Shown: in pieces, positions 11,212 to 23,171 of the stretch
Layout: the number at the start of each line of letters is the position of its first letter
Position numbering within the stretch: the first letter of the stretch is position 1
Origin: Corinectria fuckeliana
Taxonomy: Eukaryota > Ascomycota > Sordariomycetes > Hypocreales > Nectriaceae
Assembly: GCA_019137255.1 (NCBI GenBank)
Contig: WPDH01000176.1
Span: 1 to 52,670 of the forward strand
Reading direction: 5' to 3'
DNA length: 52,670 nt
Made by a program: the position numbers and the translations under genes
Notes under the pieces: model-generated
Told to the model about the DNA's origin: nothing
The model's input: the letters and a program-made list of their open reading frames with translations, nothing else
Database searches by the model: none

Positions 11212-11902
11212 TGGAAGCACTGATTGTCTGCGGCGATATTGAGCGAAGGGGAGGACAAGTTATAGTTACTATGAGGTTGGAAGAGAAGAAGGCTGAGTAA
11301 TTGAACCTGGCAACGGGTAGATCCCGCTTCATGTGAATAGCGGGTCAGTTGCAGAGGTTTTAGAGGCCTTTCGTCTGTCTCAAGATCATGAAAGTGAACA
11401 AGGGTGGGTGTTGTCGAGATAGACGTCAGACCGGAAGCCCACCGCGTCACTGAAGCAACATCTCTGGCAACAATCCGTCTGAGAGCCATCCATGGTTCCA
11501 TTGTCTGTCAGACTGAGGGGCTGATCCCTAAGTATAACTAAGATCCAAAGGGGTCTAAGGGGCTTAAAGGATAGCAAAATCCCTCATAACCTAAGGTTCA
11601 ATCACCGATCAATATCATTAGCAGCAGCAACGTTATTTGAGCTATGGTCATCATCAATTGAGACCGCAACAGACCCGTTGAGTTATTGCCAACTTATCTA
11701 CCATTACACACATCAATTCAAGCCGTCATACCGATAGATCCCAGCCACGTATAATGATAAAGTGTAAAACTGAACCCACGCAGTATAATGACGAGGAGAC
11801 AGAGACAAATCGGTTCGGGAACAGATGGCTAGTTGATTTCGTTTATCTCTCCCCTGCCTGAGAACTAATCCCTAGCAACACCATAACAAAGACCCAGCCC
11901 AG
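11212..11902. other. Intergenic, convergent 3' ends
   Basis: Lies between the ends of the MFS gene (+) and the AAA+ ATPase gene (-). No coding frame, repeat or RNA gene was recognised. Confidence 0.6.
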
Positions 11903-14801
11903 TTAATCCCGAGAACCGTCGTGGAACGTTCCCCGAAGCGGCAGCTGGTCATCATACCTGCCGGCCTCTTTCTGCATGTGTCGATCGAAGCTCTGCGTCG
12001 ACATCTGCACCTTTTCAAACAAGACGCGATCCAGCACCGGTCCCACAGGCGGGCTCTGGCCCCGCGAACGAGCCAGCTCAGCCTGGTTGGTGTAGTTGTG
12101 CAGCGCGAGGCTGGAGGCGATCTGGAAGGCGCTTCGGATCTGGCGGCCGTTCCAGCATCCCGTTGACCGCGCGAGCTCCTCGTAGTGCTTGGTGGCGAAG
12201 TCGAGGATCTCGTTCTCCTTGATGATCAGGGCTGGTTCGCCGGTCATCCTGTGGCGCTCCGACTCAATCTCCTTGAGCTTGGTGATGTTCAGCCGGAAAA
12301 TGTCCCGAGTCTGCGTCCTGTCCAGGGGGGGCTAGGAGGCAAAGAGTTAGTATACGAGGGCCTGAGAGGCGGAGACACAAAGTTGCATGGAAATTTCTTA
12401 CATAGTACAGCGACAGATGGATACGAGACTTGAAAGCCTCGTCGATGGTGCCCACTCGGTTCGTAGTGAGGAACAAAAGGCCGTTGTAGTACTCCAGAAC
12501 TCTGAGGAATACAGAAACCAGAGCATTACGCTTCATGTCGTGCTTGGAACGTTCCGAGAGGAATACGTCCGCCTCGTCGAGCAGAAGAACACAGTCCCAG
12601 TTGTTGGCGAGCCGGAACACATTCTTCAGCGACGACTCGACCTCATGAGGCGTCAGGCCAAGATCACCGCACGTAATGACAAACAGAGGCTTGCGGTTCT
12701 CCATAGCCACTGCTTCGGCCGTGGCCGTCTTTCCGACTCCCGGCACGCCGTGCAGAAGGACAACCAGGCCACGACCTTTGCCCTGGATCAGATCCTGACC
12801 AGGCCCCTCAGTGGCAGCATCGGCGTAGCGGCGCTCCAGGACCTTCTTCTGGAAATGCGACATGACCAGACCGCGCACGACGTCCTTGTAGTCGGCCTGG
12901 ATCCTCAGGTTCTCGAAGACGCCTTGCTCCCTGCGAATGGGTTTCAGGAGGTTCAGGTCGATGGGCAGGAAGCGGCGCTCGCGGAGGGCGTAGGCAAACA
13001 TGCGCTTGGGGAGGAGAACGAGATCCTCTTCCCGGAGCTTCAGGGCTTGAGGGCTCGTCTCGAACGTGCGAGAGCCCTTGACGCGGCAGCGCAGGAACGC
13101 GTCGACGCTGAGGTTATCGCGGCGTTGGCGCGACTCGACTCCGTCGGCCTTTTGGATGATCTCGCTCTGGGAATAGGCAAGCGACTGTCGAGACCCGTCG
13201 AACCAGTGCTGGATGGGCATCTCATCGTCCTTGATCTCGCACCTGATGGACTTGTTGACAGTCAGCTGGTGGAAGCCAGGCCGCCAGTCGGGCATCTTCT
13301 GGTACGCCTCGGTGAGGTCGACGATGACGTCGCTCTCGACGAACTCGGGGTGTCGCATCTTCTCGTAGTCCTCGTTGTCCAGGATCTCATCGTCGGGCTC
13401 GGTGCTACGGTGAGGCGGGTTTCTAGTGAGCGTCCAGGCGCTGTACTGCTGGTGGCGGTCGTCCAGGTAGTTCATGAAGTTGCGGCCCTGGGCCTTGAGC
13501 GACTCGAGGTACTGCTGGTGGTCGTGGCGGTAGCGGATGGGGAAGACCTCGAGGGATTCGATCTGGCGCTCGCCCGCGAACGACTCGATCTCGAACTTGC
13601 GCTGGACGGCACCGAACGCGCCGCCGTCGTGGTCGATGTAGTAGGCCGAGATCTTGAACTTGGAGCTGTCGTCGGCGTCGCCAAGGTCGTCCGCAAAGAA
13701 CTCCCATCCGGTTGTGGGAGTCGTGCTCTCCGGCTCTGGGGCATTGGTCCTGTAAATGCGCCAGACTTCGTGATAGCGGCCGCCGGTGTCGCCGGCTGCT
13801 GGCATGTAGATGAGGTCGCCGACGCGGAACAGAGACCACAGGTCTTCGAACTTGACGCGGTCCACGCTGTTTCCTTCGAAGCGGCGGTACATGGGCATGA
13901 CGTCCTTCTCGATGAAGTTGACGTAGCATCTCATGTCTCTCAGGGCCTCGGGGCTGTCCATGAGGCTGTCAAAGTCCTCGTCCGCGTTGGAGTCGACCGA
14001 GTCCAGGGACTCAGTATCGTCGTTATCTTGGCTATGCGTGTCGGAGAAACCATCTGCTTCATCCTCAATGTCAACGACTTCTTCCACGGCCTCAGCCTCA
14101 GCCTCTTCTTCGTTTCCGGTCACTTCCACCGTCTCAGACTCTTGGCCGTCGAGCTCTTCGAAATCCGCCCACTTCTCCTCCAGCGTGGCGAGGATCTCCT
14201 TCATCTTGGGCTGAAAGTACACCAGCGCCTTGAAGGGCCGCATGAAGGTGCGAGGAGTCGACCTCTGCTCCGTGTCGTTGAGCAGGGCGGTCAAATGGCC
14301 GAGGACGGGTTGCGACTGGACGCGAATGCGATCGATCTCGGTATCAGAGGGTTGCGGAGCTTCGTTCCGCTTCTCCCACCTGGCCCTCTCCCAGGGATCG
14401 GCCTTCTTGCGCGGGCCAGACGTGTTGTTGTGGATGTTGAGGTAGCTCTGGCGGAGACGAGCGAGCTCCTCCCGCCGACGGTGGCCCTGCTCGCGACGGA
14501 TTTGCGCCTGGACTCCCGGCCCGGCCATCAGGACGTCGATGGCGTAGTCGGGTTCATCGATGTCCTGGAAGCGGTTCTTGAAGTTCTCAAAGTTGACCCT
14601 GCGGACTTCGGGGATCTTGCGACGCCATTTGGAGGCGGTTCGGCGACGGTCGGCGAGGATGCGCTCGCGTCGCTCTGCTTCTTTTTGCAAAGCCATGAAC
14701 TCGAGGTCCTGGTCGCGGTGAGATCGATGCTCGCGAGTAGTGCGCTGTGTAGCTGGGCGACGGCCGCCTCTCTTGCCGCCGGTCTGCTTGGTACGAGCCA
14801 T
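11903..14801 (-). CDS. AAA+ ATPase with histone H3-like N-terminal tail
   Basis: Two exons (14801-12402 and 12331-11903) flank a 70-nt intron with GTAAG donor, TACTAAC branch and CTAG acceptor, giving 942 aa. The AAA+ module has Walker A GVPGVGKT at ~684-691, Walker B CVLLLDEAD at ~735-743, and sensor-like LFLTTNR further on. It matches the large, poorly characterised fungal AAA+ family whose members carry a long unrelated N-terminal half and an alpha-helical C-terminal lid. Residues ~228-257 are very acidic (E/A/D-rich). The chosen start (context CATCATGG) gives MARTKQTGGKRGGRRPATQ, whose first residues equal mature histone H3 residues 1-6. An upstream in-frame Met at 14918 exists but would bury this tail behind 39 residues. 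Function unknown; ATP-driven remodelling is inferred from the family. Confidence 0.9.
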
Positions 14802-15914
14802 GATGGGTGGGTGGGATGTCAATAAGGAGGGAATGGATTCAAAGAGGGAGATGAAGGAGTCTCGGGGATAGACCAGAGCTTGTCTGGTAATATGCTCTGG
14901 ATCTGGAGATGTAAGCACTCGTAGTCGGCACCGGAAGAGCTTTTAAATATTGACCGAGAAGATCGGACTAACATGGGATGCGATAGCTGCGCCTAGGCAG
15001 ATTGACAGGCCTCTTCACGCTCACCGGGCTGAGTCACATTGGCGCAGGCAGCAATGCAGCTAAGCTTACGATCGGGCAGCTAGTTGCTCAGCCCTCCTGC
15101 GCCGCTTAAATCTCACTTACATCTAGATAGATTGGCAGCATCCAATGAGGTTCCGCAAAGCATACATATGTGGTGCTTCCGCCTAGGCCAGTTGGCAAGG
15201 CAAACTAGGCTGCCGTCTGTCCCACAATTCGCCACGGTTCATCTCGAGGATAGCGTCACAAGCAATGATTCTATCACTACCAAAGTGCCTTTTCGGTTAT
15301 GCAACAAGTCGACAACATCACCCTCTTGTTTACTTGTCAAGCTCACCGCCTCGGAGGGAGCCTATTGCTTTACCGGCAGCCATGCTATAACACTGCCTCA
15401 GCTCAAGTGTCGTGAAACGAAGTAAGCCGACAATGCAGACACAACAGCTCTTGCGCCTATCTCGTACACATTCTGATACGCAGTGAGACTCGACTATGTC
15501 GCCACTCGCCGTGGGGAATAATCCCTACGTCTATTGGTAGATGGCCTGCGCGCAGGTTATACAATACACGCTCGAGAGTTACATATGAGTCAATACTTAG
15601 CGACAGGTCATTAACAACGATGAGGCATTTTAACAAGAGGCTAGGAATAGGGGTAAGCCACATTTCTCGCCTTCCCGTTTGCTCTTATCCTAGACATCCA
15701 CGCCAGAACCGTTGCCTCCTATCTCGCAGATGGCGCGTATCACGGCGGACCCGATTTCCTGGGTGATATTACGCTTTTATTACTCTTTGGTCTACTTGGT
15801 TATTGTTCGCTCATTTCGCAATATCCCGATGCACAGTCAAGCAATTCCTATAGAGATTGTAAAGGAGAACTTGGTATTTACCTTCATTACAGCTGGCTGG
15901 CTTCCAAGCCTGTG
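14802..15914. other. Intergenic
   Basis: Promoter side of the AAA+ gene. Short frames at 15084-15425 and 15712-16095 show no domain features and are taken as chance. Nothing else recognised. Confidence 0.5.
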
Positions 15915-16270
15915 GGGATCGAGCGTTGCTCCTCCAGATCGTAGGTTGATGCTTTCACAAGGCCAAGCAGCTTGCTCACTGTTCGACTGCGAATTACAGC
16001 CCTGGCCCAGACCCGGTTCCGCCCAGGCTGCGACGTCTTGGAACGGCGTAGCAAGGAAGATGACACCACGAGCAGCTCCTCTCAGACGTCGGTAGCTGCT
16101 TGATTTGGAGGCAAGCATGTCAGCATCACGCAGCCAGTTCACCCACCTGTCCTTGTCCTGAGGACGGCGAGGGTCTTTCCATGACCGCGTGCCCGGCGAC
16201 GTCGCGTCTAGCCCATGGACGGCGACGATGTCGATGTTCCGTGTCCGTATCGTCACAGCCAAGCTGTGCA
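15915..16270 (-). pseudogene. Fragment of NLR-type N-terminal alpha/beta hydrolase domain
   Basis: Minus-strand segments match the serine-hydrolase (lipase-like, SesB-type) domain found at the N-terminus of many fungal NACHT/NB-ARC proteins. IDIVAVHGLD lies near 16240-16211, VNWLRD follows, RGVIFLATPF lies near 16070-16038, and KLLGLVKASTYDLEE is in another frame near 15983-15931. Between VNWLRD and RGVIFLATPF only about 20 residues remain, where the family normally has several dozen including the nucleophile-elbow Ser, so that part is deleted. A frameshift then separates the last motif. No nucleotide-binding or repeat domain follows. The gene is dead, probably after deletion and RIP or drift. 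Confidence 0.65.
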
Positions 16271-16827
16271 TGTGTGAGGCCTCCGCGGTAACCACGTATT
16301 GTAATTGCATATTTACTACGCAATGGCCATGCCATGCCTCACTGCCACGGCCAACAGGCAAGGCTCCGAGCCAACTGGTAGCTGGCATGTCTTGGGAGCC
16401 CACTGCACAAACACGGCGAGTGTGAATTTGGAAAGAAAATCCAAGTGGCGGGAAACAGACGCGTCGCCACCCAAGTGCTAGGCAATCTCTGGGAAACACA
16501 GTTCCACCAGCGCCGGTCAGATGCGGGTGCCTTTTTCCCTATCCGCTTCAGCCGCAAGGCGATCCAAGAACCCGATCAGGCGACTTCCCTCCACTTAGAG
16601 AAGGTTGAGGTGGGTTGATAGACTGTCGACGAAAGGCTGGCACGCCGCAAGGAGCAAGAGAAGTACTTGAGCTGGAAAACTCCTTTCAGAAGCTGCAGTG
16701 GGGTTTGCGTTCGCCCAACGGTCTCCTTATCGGCTGTACCCGAGCATCAATTTCGTTAGACGACGTATGAGTGGAACCTTTCGAACTTGTCCATTTCATG
16801 AGTAAGCAGAAGAACCAGTATTGTCTC

Positions 16828-17010
16828 TCACAATGAATAATCCGAGTCAAAGTCAATATCCTCTGCCGCGATGGTCATATCGTCTACCTGTGCTTCTCTG
16901 AAGGCTTCTTCAGTGGGCCACTTGTCCAGACCACGCCGCTGCTTATCAGAAATACGAAACCTCTCCTCCAACGCTTCCGGACCATTCTCTCTGTTGTCCC
17001 GACTTAGACT
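16828..17010 (-). pseudogene. C-terminal coding fragment of unknown protein
   Basis: A minus-strand frame from 17010 to a TGA at 16828-16830 reads as a charged, helix-prone tail (SDKQRRGLDKWPTEEAFREA in its middle, acidic Asp/Ser-rich end). Its composition looks coding. The sequence just upstream (TATTAG) is either a stop or a splice acceptor, but no good donor is within reach in a matching frame. It could be the last exon of a decayed gene on the same strand as the hydrolase fragment, though too far away and in the wrong order to be its C-terminus. Family not recognised. Confidence 0.35.
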
Positions 17011-17596
17011 CTAATACCCGAAACCTGATGGACCTCACCGCAACGTGAAGTCTAATCTCGAATTAGTAAGTTGTTCAAGGCATATATTTGCTAAGCTGTC
17101 GGTATGTACTGACATACCTCCATCTCTGCTTGTGATAAGTAAAGCCGGTCCAAGCTCTGAAGCGGAGTTTAGCATGTGGGATAGTTTCCCAAGAGGGCGC
17201 GAAACTTTCCATATATACGTATTCTTAAGCGGTTTTCTAACATAGTGGGAGCGAGAGCAACAAAGAGATGACGACAACGTTCCCGCGTATCCGAACGGTG
17301 ACTCATGACTTTAAGATACAGCGACTTGATTAGATGGCTATTCGCCCGTCATGCTGCTAAAGCGAGAGCATGCTGTTCAAGTGCAGCTGACGCGCGAACC
17401 GAAACCTGTTCCCCTTTCAGACCACAGTTTCCCGAATAAAAAGCCATTGAGCCCCATGGAAAACCCCCAACTTCGTCTCCTTCAACAGCTACAGCCAAGT
17501 ACGGCACAATAGGCTTGAACAACTCATTCTCCTACTACTGCACCCAAGCATCATCTCCGAACCCAGCTCTAGGCTTCATAAATCTCACACTCGAAC

Positions 17597-17812
17597 ATGA
17601 AAGTCGCCTATATCACCGTCGTTGCGGCTACCATGACTGCCGCTGCTGCCGCTGGCCCCCTCGCTTGCTGGATGTTAAGCGGCCTGTTTAACGACTCTTG
17701 CCGCGGTACCTGCCGGCGCCGCAATATACGCGGCTTGCCAGTCAGCCTGTGCACCTCTACTAGCAATGCCACGCCCCTAGATCATTTCTATGATGCTAGT
17801 ACGGTTCATTAA
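17597..17812 (+). pseudogene. Frameshifted small secreted Cys-containing protein
   Basis: The frame from 17597 starts with a good signal peptide (MKVAYITVVAATMTAAAAAG) followed by PLACW and then runs into basic, low-quality sequence up to a stop at 17812. The alternative frame from 17703 to the TAG at 17778-17780 reads AVPAGAAIYAACQSACAP, an Ala/Cys pattern typical of small secreted fungal proteins that start GPLA..C. A one-base shift near 17695-17703 would join the two halves into a coherent ~60-residue protein. I read it as a recently frameshifted effector-like gene, though an annotation of the longer frame as a 71-aa protein cannot be excluded. A 17-41 nt leader with TATA-like sequence precedes it. 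Confidence 0.45.
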
Positions 17813-20182
17813 GATCAATTTTATAAGTTCATCTACTGACGTTTGAGCATGAGTTGTAGATAACATTGATATACGCAATTCCCAGCCCTTCCCTCATCGT
17901 TCAAGTACACCTGATTCTCTACCTCGGTTGCGGTACTGTTTCAGCGGTCGCCCGAGAAGTATAACCGGTGCGGTTGCCTTGTCTGACTCTAAGAGAGTAC
18001 GCGTACTTAGCCATCGATTATACAAATAAGACAGCACCACAAGTCCAGTCCCGGTAGTTAAAGAAAGTTCTGGGCAGCTTACCTCGGGTAGAGGGCCAGC
18101 AGGCGATCCATTATCGGACACGAAGCGGTTCCAAAGGCATGGCGACCTCACGAACCGAGTGCGCACCGCCTGGTCTCGGTCAGCCACCGCATCATTGACA
18201 CAACGAGGCGTGCTTTTGCGAGGTACATTTGGGTCGTGTTGATCAAGGTGCCAAACACAGACCATGGGAAGCTCGCCAATGCTACACATGCTGCATCGCA
18301 GCTGTCACTGCTCCCTAGGCCTCTCCTGCCAATAGATGTTCCATCAGCTCCGGACAGGAGCACCTCTACTAGTAGTCTTCTAGCTGCGCTTTGTTTATGC
18401 TTGTCGGACCTTTCCTGGCCTTCCTCATCTTCTATACGACAAAATTCACTCGTCGATACCGTGTATTGGAGTATGGTGGATGGGACGGCCCGGAATTAAC
18501 CTGGCAGGCCCGTCCTAAGATCGTTTTCGCCGATTATACTCGTTAAATGTCAACGCATGTTTAAAGTTCGTGGCTGCGTTCTCCGCATTCGCATATGCAC
18601 ATTGTATGCCGTGTATATTGATTACAGCTGTCGAGAAAATTGATGTCAATCATCTAGCGGACTAAAAAACTTTCATGCAGTATGGGGTTTTTGCAAATGA
18701 CTTCTTGGTCCTATGTTTCTCAACCGAGGTGCTTCCCAGATCACCACCCACACGAAGCAGAGCTATCCTAACGATACTGTGCAATGATTCACAAAGCTCC
18801 TTTCTTAAAATATGATAATAGGTACATATTTATCTGTGAGGTCGGCGGACAACTCCCTAGCAACTTTGAGAGACTCGGGCTGCGGAGCACTACCCCACAA
18901 TGCGACGATTACTGGGTCTTGTGCGTCACCATGGCGATTTATCCTTTGCCTCAGCTCTCAGTTTGAGAATAGGGTAGTCGACCCTGAGTATAACGCAGGT
19001 GAGACCATCTAATTTGGCTAGATGGTTGAAACCTTTTACGACATCTCGGCGTGTCGAACACCGGAAAACAATCCTCCGAAGGTTGCCAACTCGGATAGGC
19101 CCGATGCCTGATACGAACACTGGGATCGGGAAAGGTAAGCCAGACGCTGGTAGTTTCGAGGGATGGATTGGCGGTGTCGTGAGGTGTCTACTGCTCAACG
19201 CAGACAGGGGTGAAAAAAAGACCACAGTCATCCGACCTTCGCGATGAGTACGGACTCGTCTGGTGTAAGCATGGGCAAGATCTCAAATCTACAGGCGTCC
19301 CTCGTCTTTACCAGATTTGCATCATTACCATCCCGTCCAATCCGTTTCTGGACTGCGCAAAAGTTGCCCAGCCTACAAGACACGCCTGGCACAACAGTCC
19401 GGAAACCCGCAAACCGGTGACTATTGCCTATAATCTCTCTTCATATCACGGCCTTGGTGGAGGACGGTAATGTACCTTTTCAGACCAAACTACCCCGCGT
19501 ACCTTAAGACACGGCTCAGGGGGAGTACCTAGCGGACCATCGGCGGAAGCTAAGATGATCGTATGCCTCAAGTAAATTTCTCCGTCGGGTCAAGGCTCGC
19601 TTAGCTCGGCTGTGAACACGCGCAGTCTAGATGATACATACTATGCAAAAGAGGCAGGATAGCCACCAGGGATCTGGTCAATACGGGCTCCGAGGCTCCG
19701 GAAGTAGGTGAGAAAAATCAGCCGACAGCCTATTAGTGGGCTTTTTTAGGGGCTCGGGGAGCCGGATTGGAGCTGGGACAGCCGGACGTCAAGAATACGA
19801 GGAAGAATACCCCACAGCCAACCGATGAGAAGTGCTATACGAAGTAATTAGGGCTACCGATACCACGTAGTAGGTGGAGGTGGGACGCAAATAGATTCTC
19901 ACCGTGTTTTCTTCCCCGCCCAAACGGGACTCTCCGCCGCACCCGACCGGGCCACCTGATGTCATTTCTCGTGATGGAATTGTTTACGAGTAGCCATTAA
20001 CTTCCAGGTTGTCAAGCCTGTTATTATTCCAAGTATAAAGGAGTACCGTCAAGTCTCCCTCAATTCCAGTCCCATCACTCACATACTCAGCACACTCCAG
20101 CATCCAACAGCCATCCTACAAACAGCATAAATCATCATCCTCTACCACCCTTTTCAACCTTCAACCACTCGAAATCGCCAAC
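17813..20182. other. Gene-poor interval
   Basis: Several frames of 60-130 codons occur on both strands (for example 17894-18289 minus and 18999-19247 plus), but none shows a recognisable domain, signal peptide or convincing splice structure. Some may be decayed gene remnants. The last ~200 bases are a pyrimidine-rich CAACAGCC-type leader typical of a highly expressed fungal promoter for the cerato-platanin gene. Confidence 0.5.
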
Positions 20183-20661
20183 ATGCAGCTGTCTAGCATC
20201 CTCTCCATCTTCACCCTCGCCACCGCTGCCTCAGCCGTCACTGGTTAGTAACACCTTCTGCTGAGCCTTTAACACCGACAATTCCACTCACACAATTTAT
20301 AGTCTCGTACGACACTGGCTATGACGATGCTACCCGCTCCCTCACCGCGGTCTCTTGCTCTGACGGTGTCAACGGCCTCATGACCAAGCACCCCAGCTGG
20401 AAGACGCAGGGCGATATTCCCCGATTCCCCTACATTGGTGGCGCTCAGTCCATTGCTGGCTGGAACTCGGCCAACTGCGGTCTCTGCTACAAGGCCACCT
20501 ACAAGGGCAAGAGCATCTACGTCCTCGCCATCGACCATGCCGGCGAGGGTCTCAACGTTGGCAAGAAGGCCATGGACGCTCTTACCGGCAACCAAGCCAC
20601 CCAGCTCGGCCGCATCGACACCAGTGTCACCCGCGTCAACAAGAGCTTCTGTGGTCTTTAA
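20183..20661 (+). CDS. Cerato-platanin family secreted protein
   Basis: Two exons (20183-20243 and 20303-20661) flank a 59-nt intron (GTTAGT..TATAG) and give 139 aa, the normal family length. Residues 1-18 are a signal peptide (MQLSSILSIFTLATAASA). The mature protein begins VTVSYDTGYDD and contains the family's core (FPYIGG, GWNSANCGLCY, AIDHAG) and four cysteines (C38, C75, C78 and C136 by count) expected to form two disulfides. These small double-psi-beta-barrel proteins are secreted, bind chitin fragments and act as surface-active elicitors recognised by plants; some aid host colonisation. Strong C-ending codon bias suggests high expression. Intact, no anomalies. Confidence 0.97.
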
Positions 20662-21448
20662 ATGACTGATGTTTAATTACGAATGACTGGCGGAAAATAT
20701 GGGTTGAGATGGGGAAATAGTTAGTATCTTTCAATGTGCATTATTAGGCGCTCTGGACTACCTCAGTGCAATATCAATATATTACTCAATAGATGAATAT
20801 GACTTCAAAGTTTGAATCTCATGGTTGTGATATGTAAACCCACACGTAGACTAAATCCATAGTGTCCTACCTACTTATCTGTACATATTGACAGTCTATG
20901 GTGCCATCATAGAAGCTATATATAACCTGACATCGGCGGGAGGATTGACGTTGGCAATTATTTATTACTGCACCTTTCCCCCCGGGGGGGGGGCTTTTGG
21001 TAGAGCCATCAATCCACTAGATCAGAAAATGGCTCAACATACAAAGGAGATGTTTTAACTGGGAAAACTCGGAGATCGAAGGGTTGAGGATGAATATCGC
21101 CGCATTTGTCATTTGAGCGGCGATTGTGACGTTGATCGACATGACGATCGCTTTGTATTAGGTTTTCCGGCGGGTCATGAAATCAGTGATTGACCGGATA
21201 CAGGGCTTTCTGGCAGATCTGATCGATCGGACAAGCCTGATCCCGAAAGCGATGAAGATCCCGGATTCAGAGGGAAAGCAATGGTTTTAATCGACCACTT
21301 TAAGGAGAACACTCAGGCAAAAGACTTACGTCGGCCAGCCAAAACAAACTTCGCTGCTCCATGTTGAATGGATACAGGACCGATACACCATTCCTAAATA
21401 GAAAATAGAGAGAAACCCAACCGTGTAGGCCATTCAGTCCACTTTTCT
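20662..21448. other. Intergenic with C/G homopolymer tract
   Basis: Lies between the 3' ends of the cerato-platanin gene and the DJ-1/PfpI gene. A run of C followed by about ten G occurs at ~20978-20994. No coding frame recognised. Confidence 0.6.
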
Positions 21449-22138
21449 CTAGCTAATTCCAAATGGGTCGACTGTAGGATCTTCATGTCTCTGATGTTCC
21501 ATCCACACCGCAATCTCGCGTGCTACTTCCTCTCCGTGAATGGTCTTCACGAACCCAAACATGAGATCAATTCCTGAGCAAACCCCAGACGAGGTCCAAA
21601 TGTTGCCATCTACCACCCAGCGTGCGCTTGGCACCCAGTTGACCTGTGGGCGCCACGCTGGGATGACCTTCCAGGCCCCCTTGAAAGTTGTTGCTTTCTT
21701 CCCATCAAGCAGCCCGCTGAGTGACGTGATCCCCGAGCCAGTGCAGACTGTCACGAGATATTTCAAGCCGGGGTATTGCTTGAGGATGAATTCGACGATT
21801 GGGTCGACGACTGTAGGGTTTGGCTGGCCAGGATTCGCCGGGTCTGGATCAAAGCAACCCATGCCGCCGGGGACGATGAGGACGTCTAGCTGCGGCGCCG
21901 TTTCGAAGGTGTGTGTCGGTGTGATTAGCTGCGACGTGGTGAAGGGCGGCATACCCATCTTGTCTGGCCATGTCTTTGGCAAGGTGGACGTTGCCTCCAG
22001 ACTCTCTGAGATGATGGAGAGGGATAGTCCGTCGACGTGCGACGAGAGCACGTTCAACACGTCGATGGGGCCGCAGACGTCAATGAGTTGGAATCCATCG
22101 TACAAGACGACGCCGTACTTCTTGGGAACATCGGCCAT
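21449..22138 (-). CDS. DJ-1/PfpI family (class I glutamine amidotransferase-like) protein
   Basis: Intronless 229-aa protein. It shows the family's N-terminal strand (GVVLYDGFQLIDVCGPIDVL), the central LDVLIVPGGMG turn at ~84-94, and the nucleophile elbow VTVCTGSG with Cys132. The residues after the elbow read SGLLDGKKATTFKGAW; the usual ATTHW-type catalytic-neighbour His of isonitrile hydratases is absent, so substrate and activity are uncertain. The family includes isonitrile hydratases, glyoxalase III-like enzymes and stress proteins, usually cytosolic. The length fits the fungal subgroup annotated as ThiJ/PfpI. The reverse strand also carries a long open frame, which is a shadow. Confidence 0.92.
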   Translation of the reverse strand: MADVPKKYGVVLYDGFQLIDVCGPIDVLNVLSSHVDGLSLSIISESLEATSTLPKTWPDKMGMPPFTTSQLITPTHTFETAPQLDVLIVPGGMGCFDPDPANPGQPNPTVVDPIVEFILKQYPGLKYLVTVCTGSGITSLSGLLDGKKATTFKGAWKVIPAWRPQVNWVPSARWVVDGNIWTSSGVCSGIDLMFGFVKTIHGEEVAREIAVWMEHQRHEDPTVDPFGIS

Positions 22139-23171
22139 GGTTGGTTTTCAGGGGGTAGATTGCAGCAAGTAGGTTGAAATAGATTGATTGTGTTCTTTGT
22201 AGCAAGGAGACAAGGTGCAATTTCGAGTGTCGTTGGTGAAGTTCGAGACGCCATAATATAGTCACAGCTTCCGAAGTAATGAACTGATATCCGCAGCAAC
22301 GTCGAACAGGTGCAAAGCTCTCAAGTACCTGGCAGGCGGGGTAGAGCGTGTGATGGGGTATTTCCCCACGGGGTCAGATCCGCACGGCATACTTGGCTTA
22401 CATTTTCAGGTAACCAAATCGAACTAACGAGATTTTGGACCGCCCATTCGATGTCTGGATAAGAGGAAACCAGAAGCAACTACTCATGCCATTTCAATGT
22501 TTCGATCACCGGTGTTTTTCCAAAAGCACTTACACTGTTCATTCAAACGGCCGTGACACGCCTGGTGACATAGCTCCCCACTATCGCGGCGTTGAAGCAA
22601 AGTGGCAACCAGATAGCGGAGCTAGACCATCCTCATCGACCATCAATACGAAGAGCTTGCGAACATGTCCGATCCGTTTCAATACCCAAGATCACGGGAA
22701 CTAGCTACTTGACGCTATTCCTGTCCTTAACTTCGCTTACGCAGACAAACCTATCTGATTCGTTTGTGATCCTTCTCGCTTCTCATCTGCGGCTCCGCAG
22801 ATCCAAATATCTCGGCCCTGTCCAGACTACTGCAACTTGTGTGCTGCTAGCCCGAGTCATTACAGGACACCGTCGAAGTAAAGGACGGCAGGTTTCTACG
22901 AGTACAGTGCATCTATCTTATGATCCATGCATTGCGCTTGCAGTACTCGTGCTTCGAGCTGCAAGGAGGAGGGTCACGCTCGCCCTCCAAATCGTAGCGG
23001 CTCCGAAACACACGGATCCGCTGCTTAAGCTTCCCTATCGACGAACAGTTGGTTGCTTCGTATCCAGGAGCAGCTCAATTTCAGATGCACACACGAAACT
23101 ACAGTCGCTCGACTCTTCGAGGCCAGAACACCGGCCAGTCTCTTGTATATAGTATGGAATGATTTGACAAC
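22139..23171. other. Intergenic
   Basis: Upstream region of the DJ-1/PfpI gene and downstream region of the P5C reductase gene. An open frame at 22592-23152 (+) has no domain features and looks like chance. Confidence 0.55.

Noticed and set aside
12387..14825. 812-codon plus-strand frame opposite the AAA+ ATPase
   Set aside because: It is a mirror of the real minus-strand coding sequence (Leu/Val/Glu-rich antisense composition, no domain). The AAA+ motifs are all on the minus strand.
22592..23152. 186-codon plus-strand frame upstream of the P5C reductase 3' end
   Set aside because: No domain, signal peptide or sensible composition; partly antisense to other frames.
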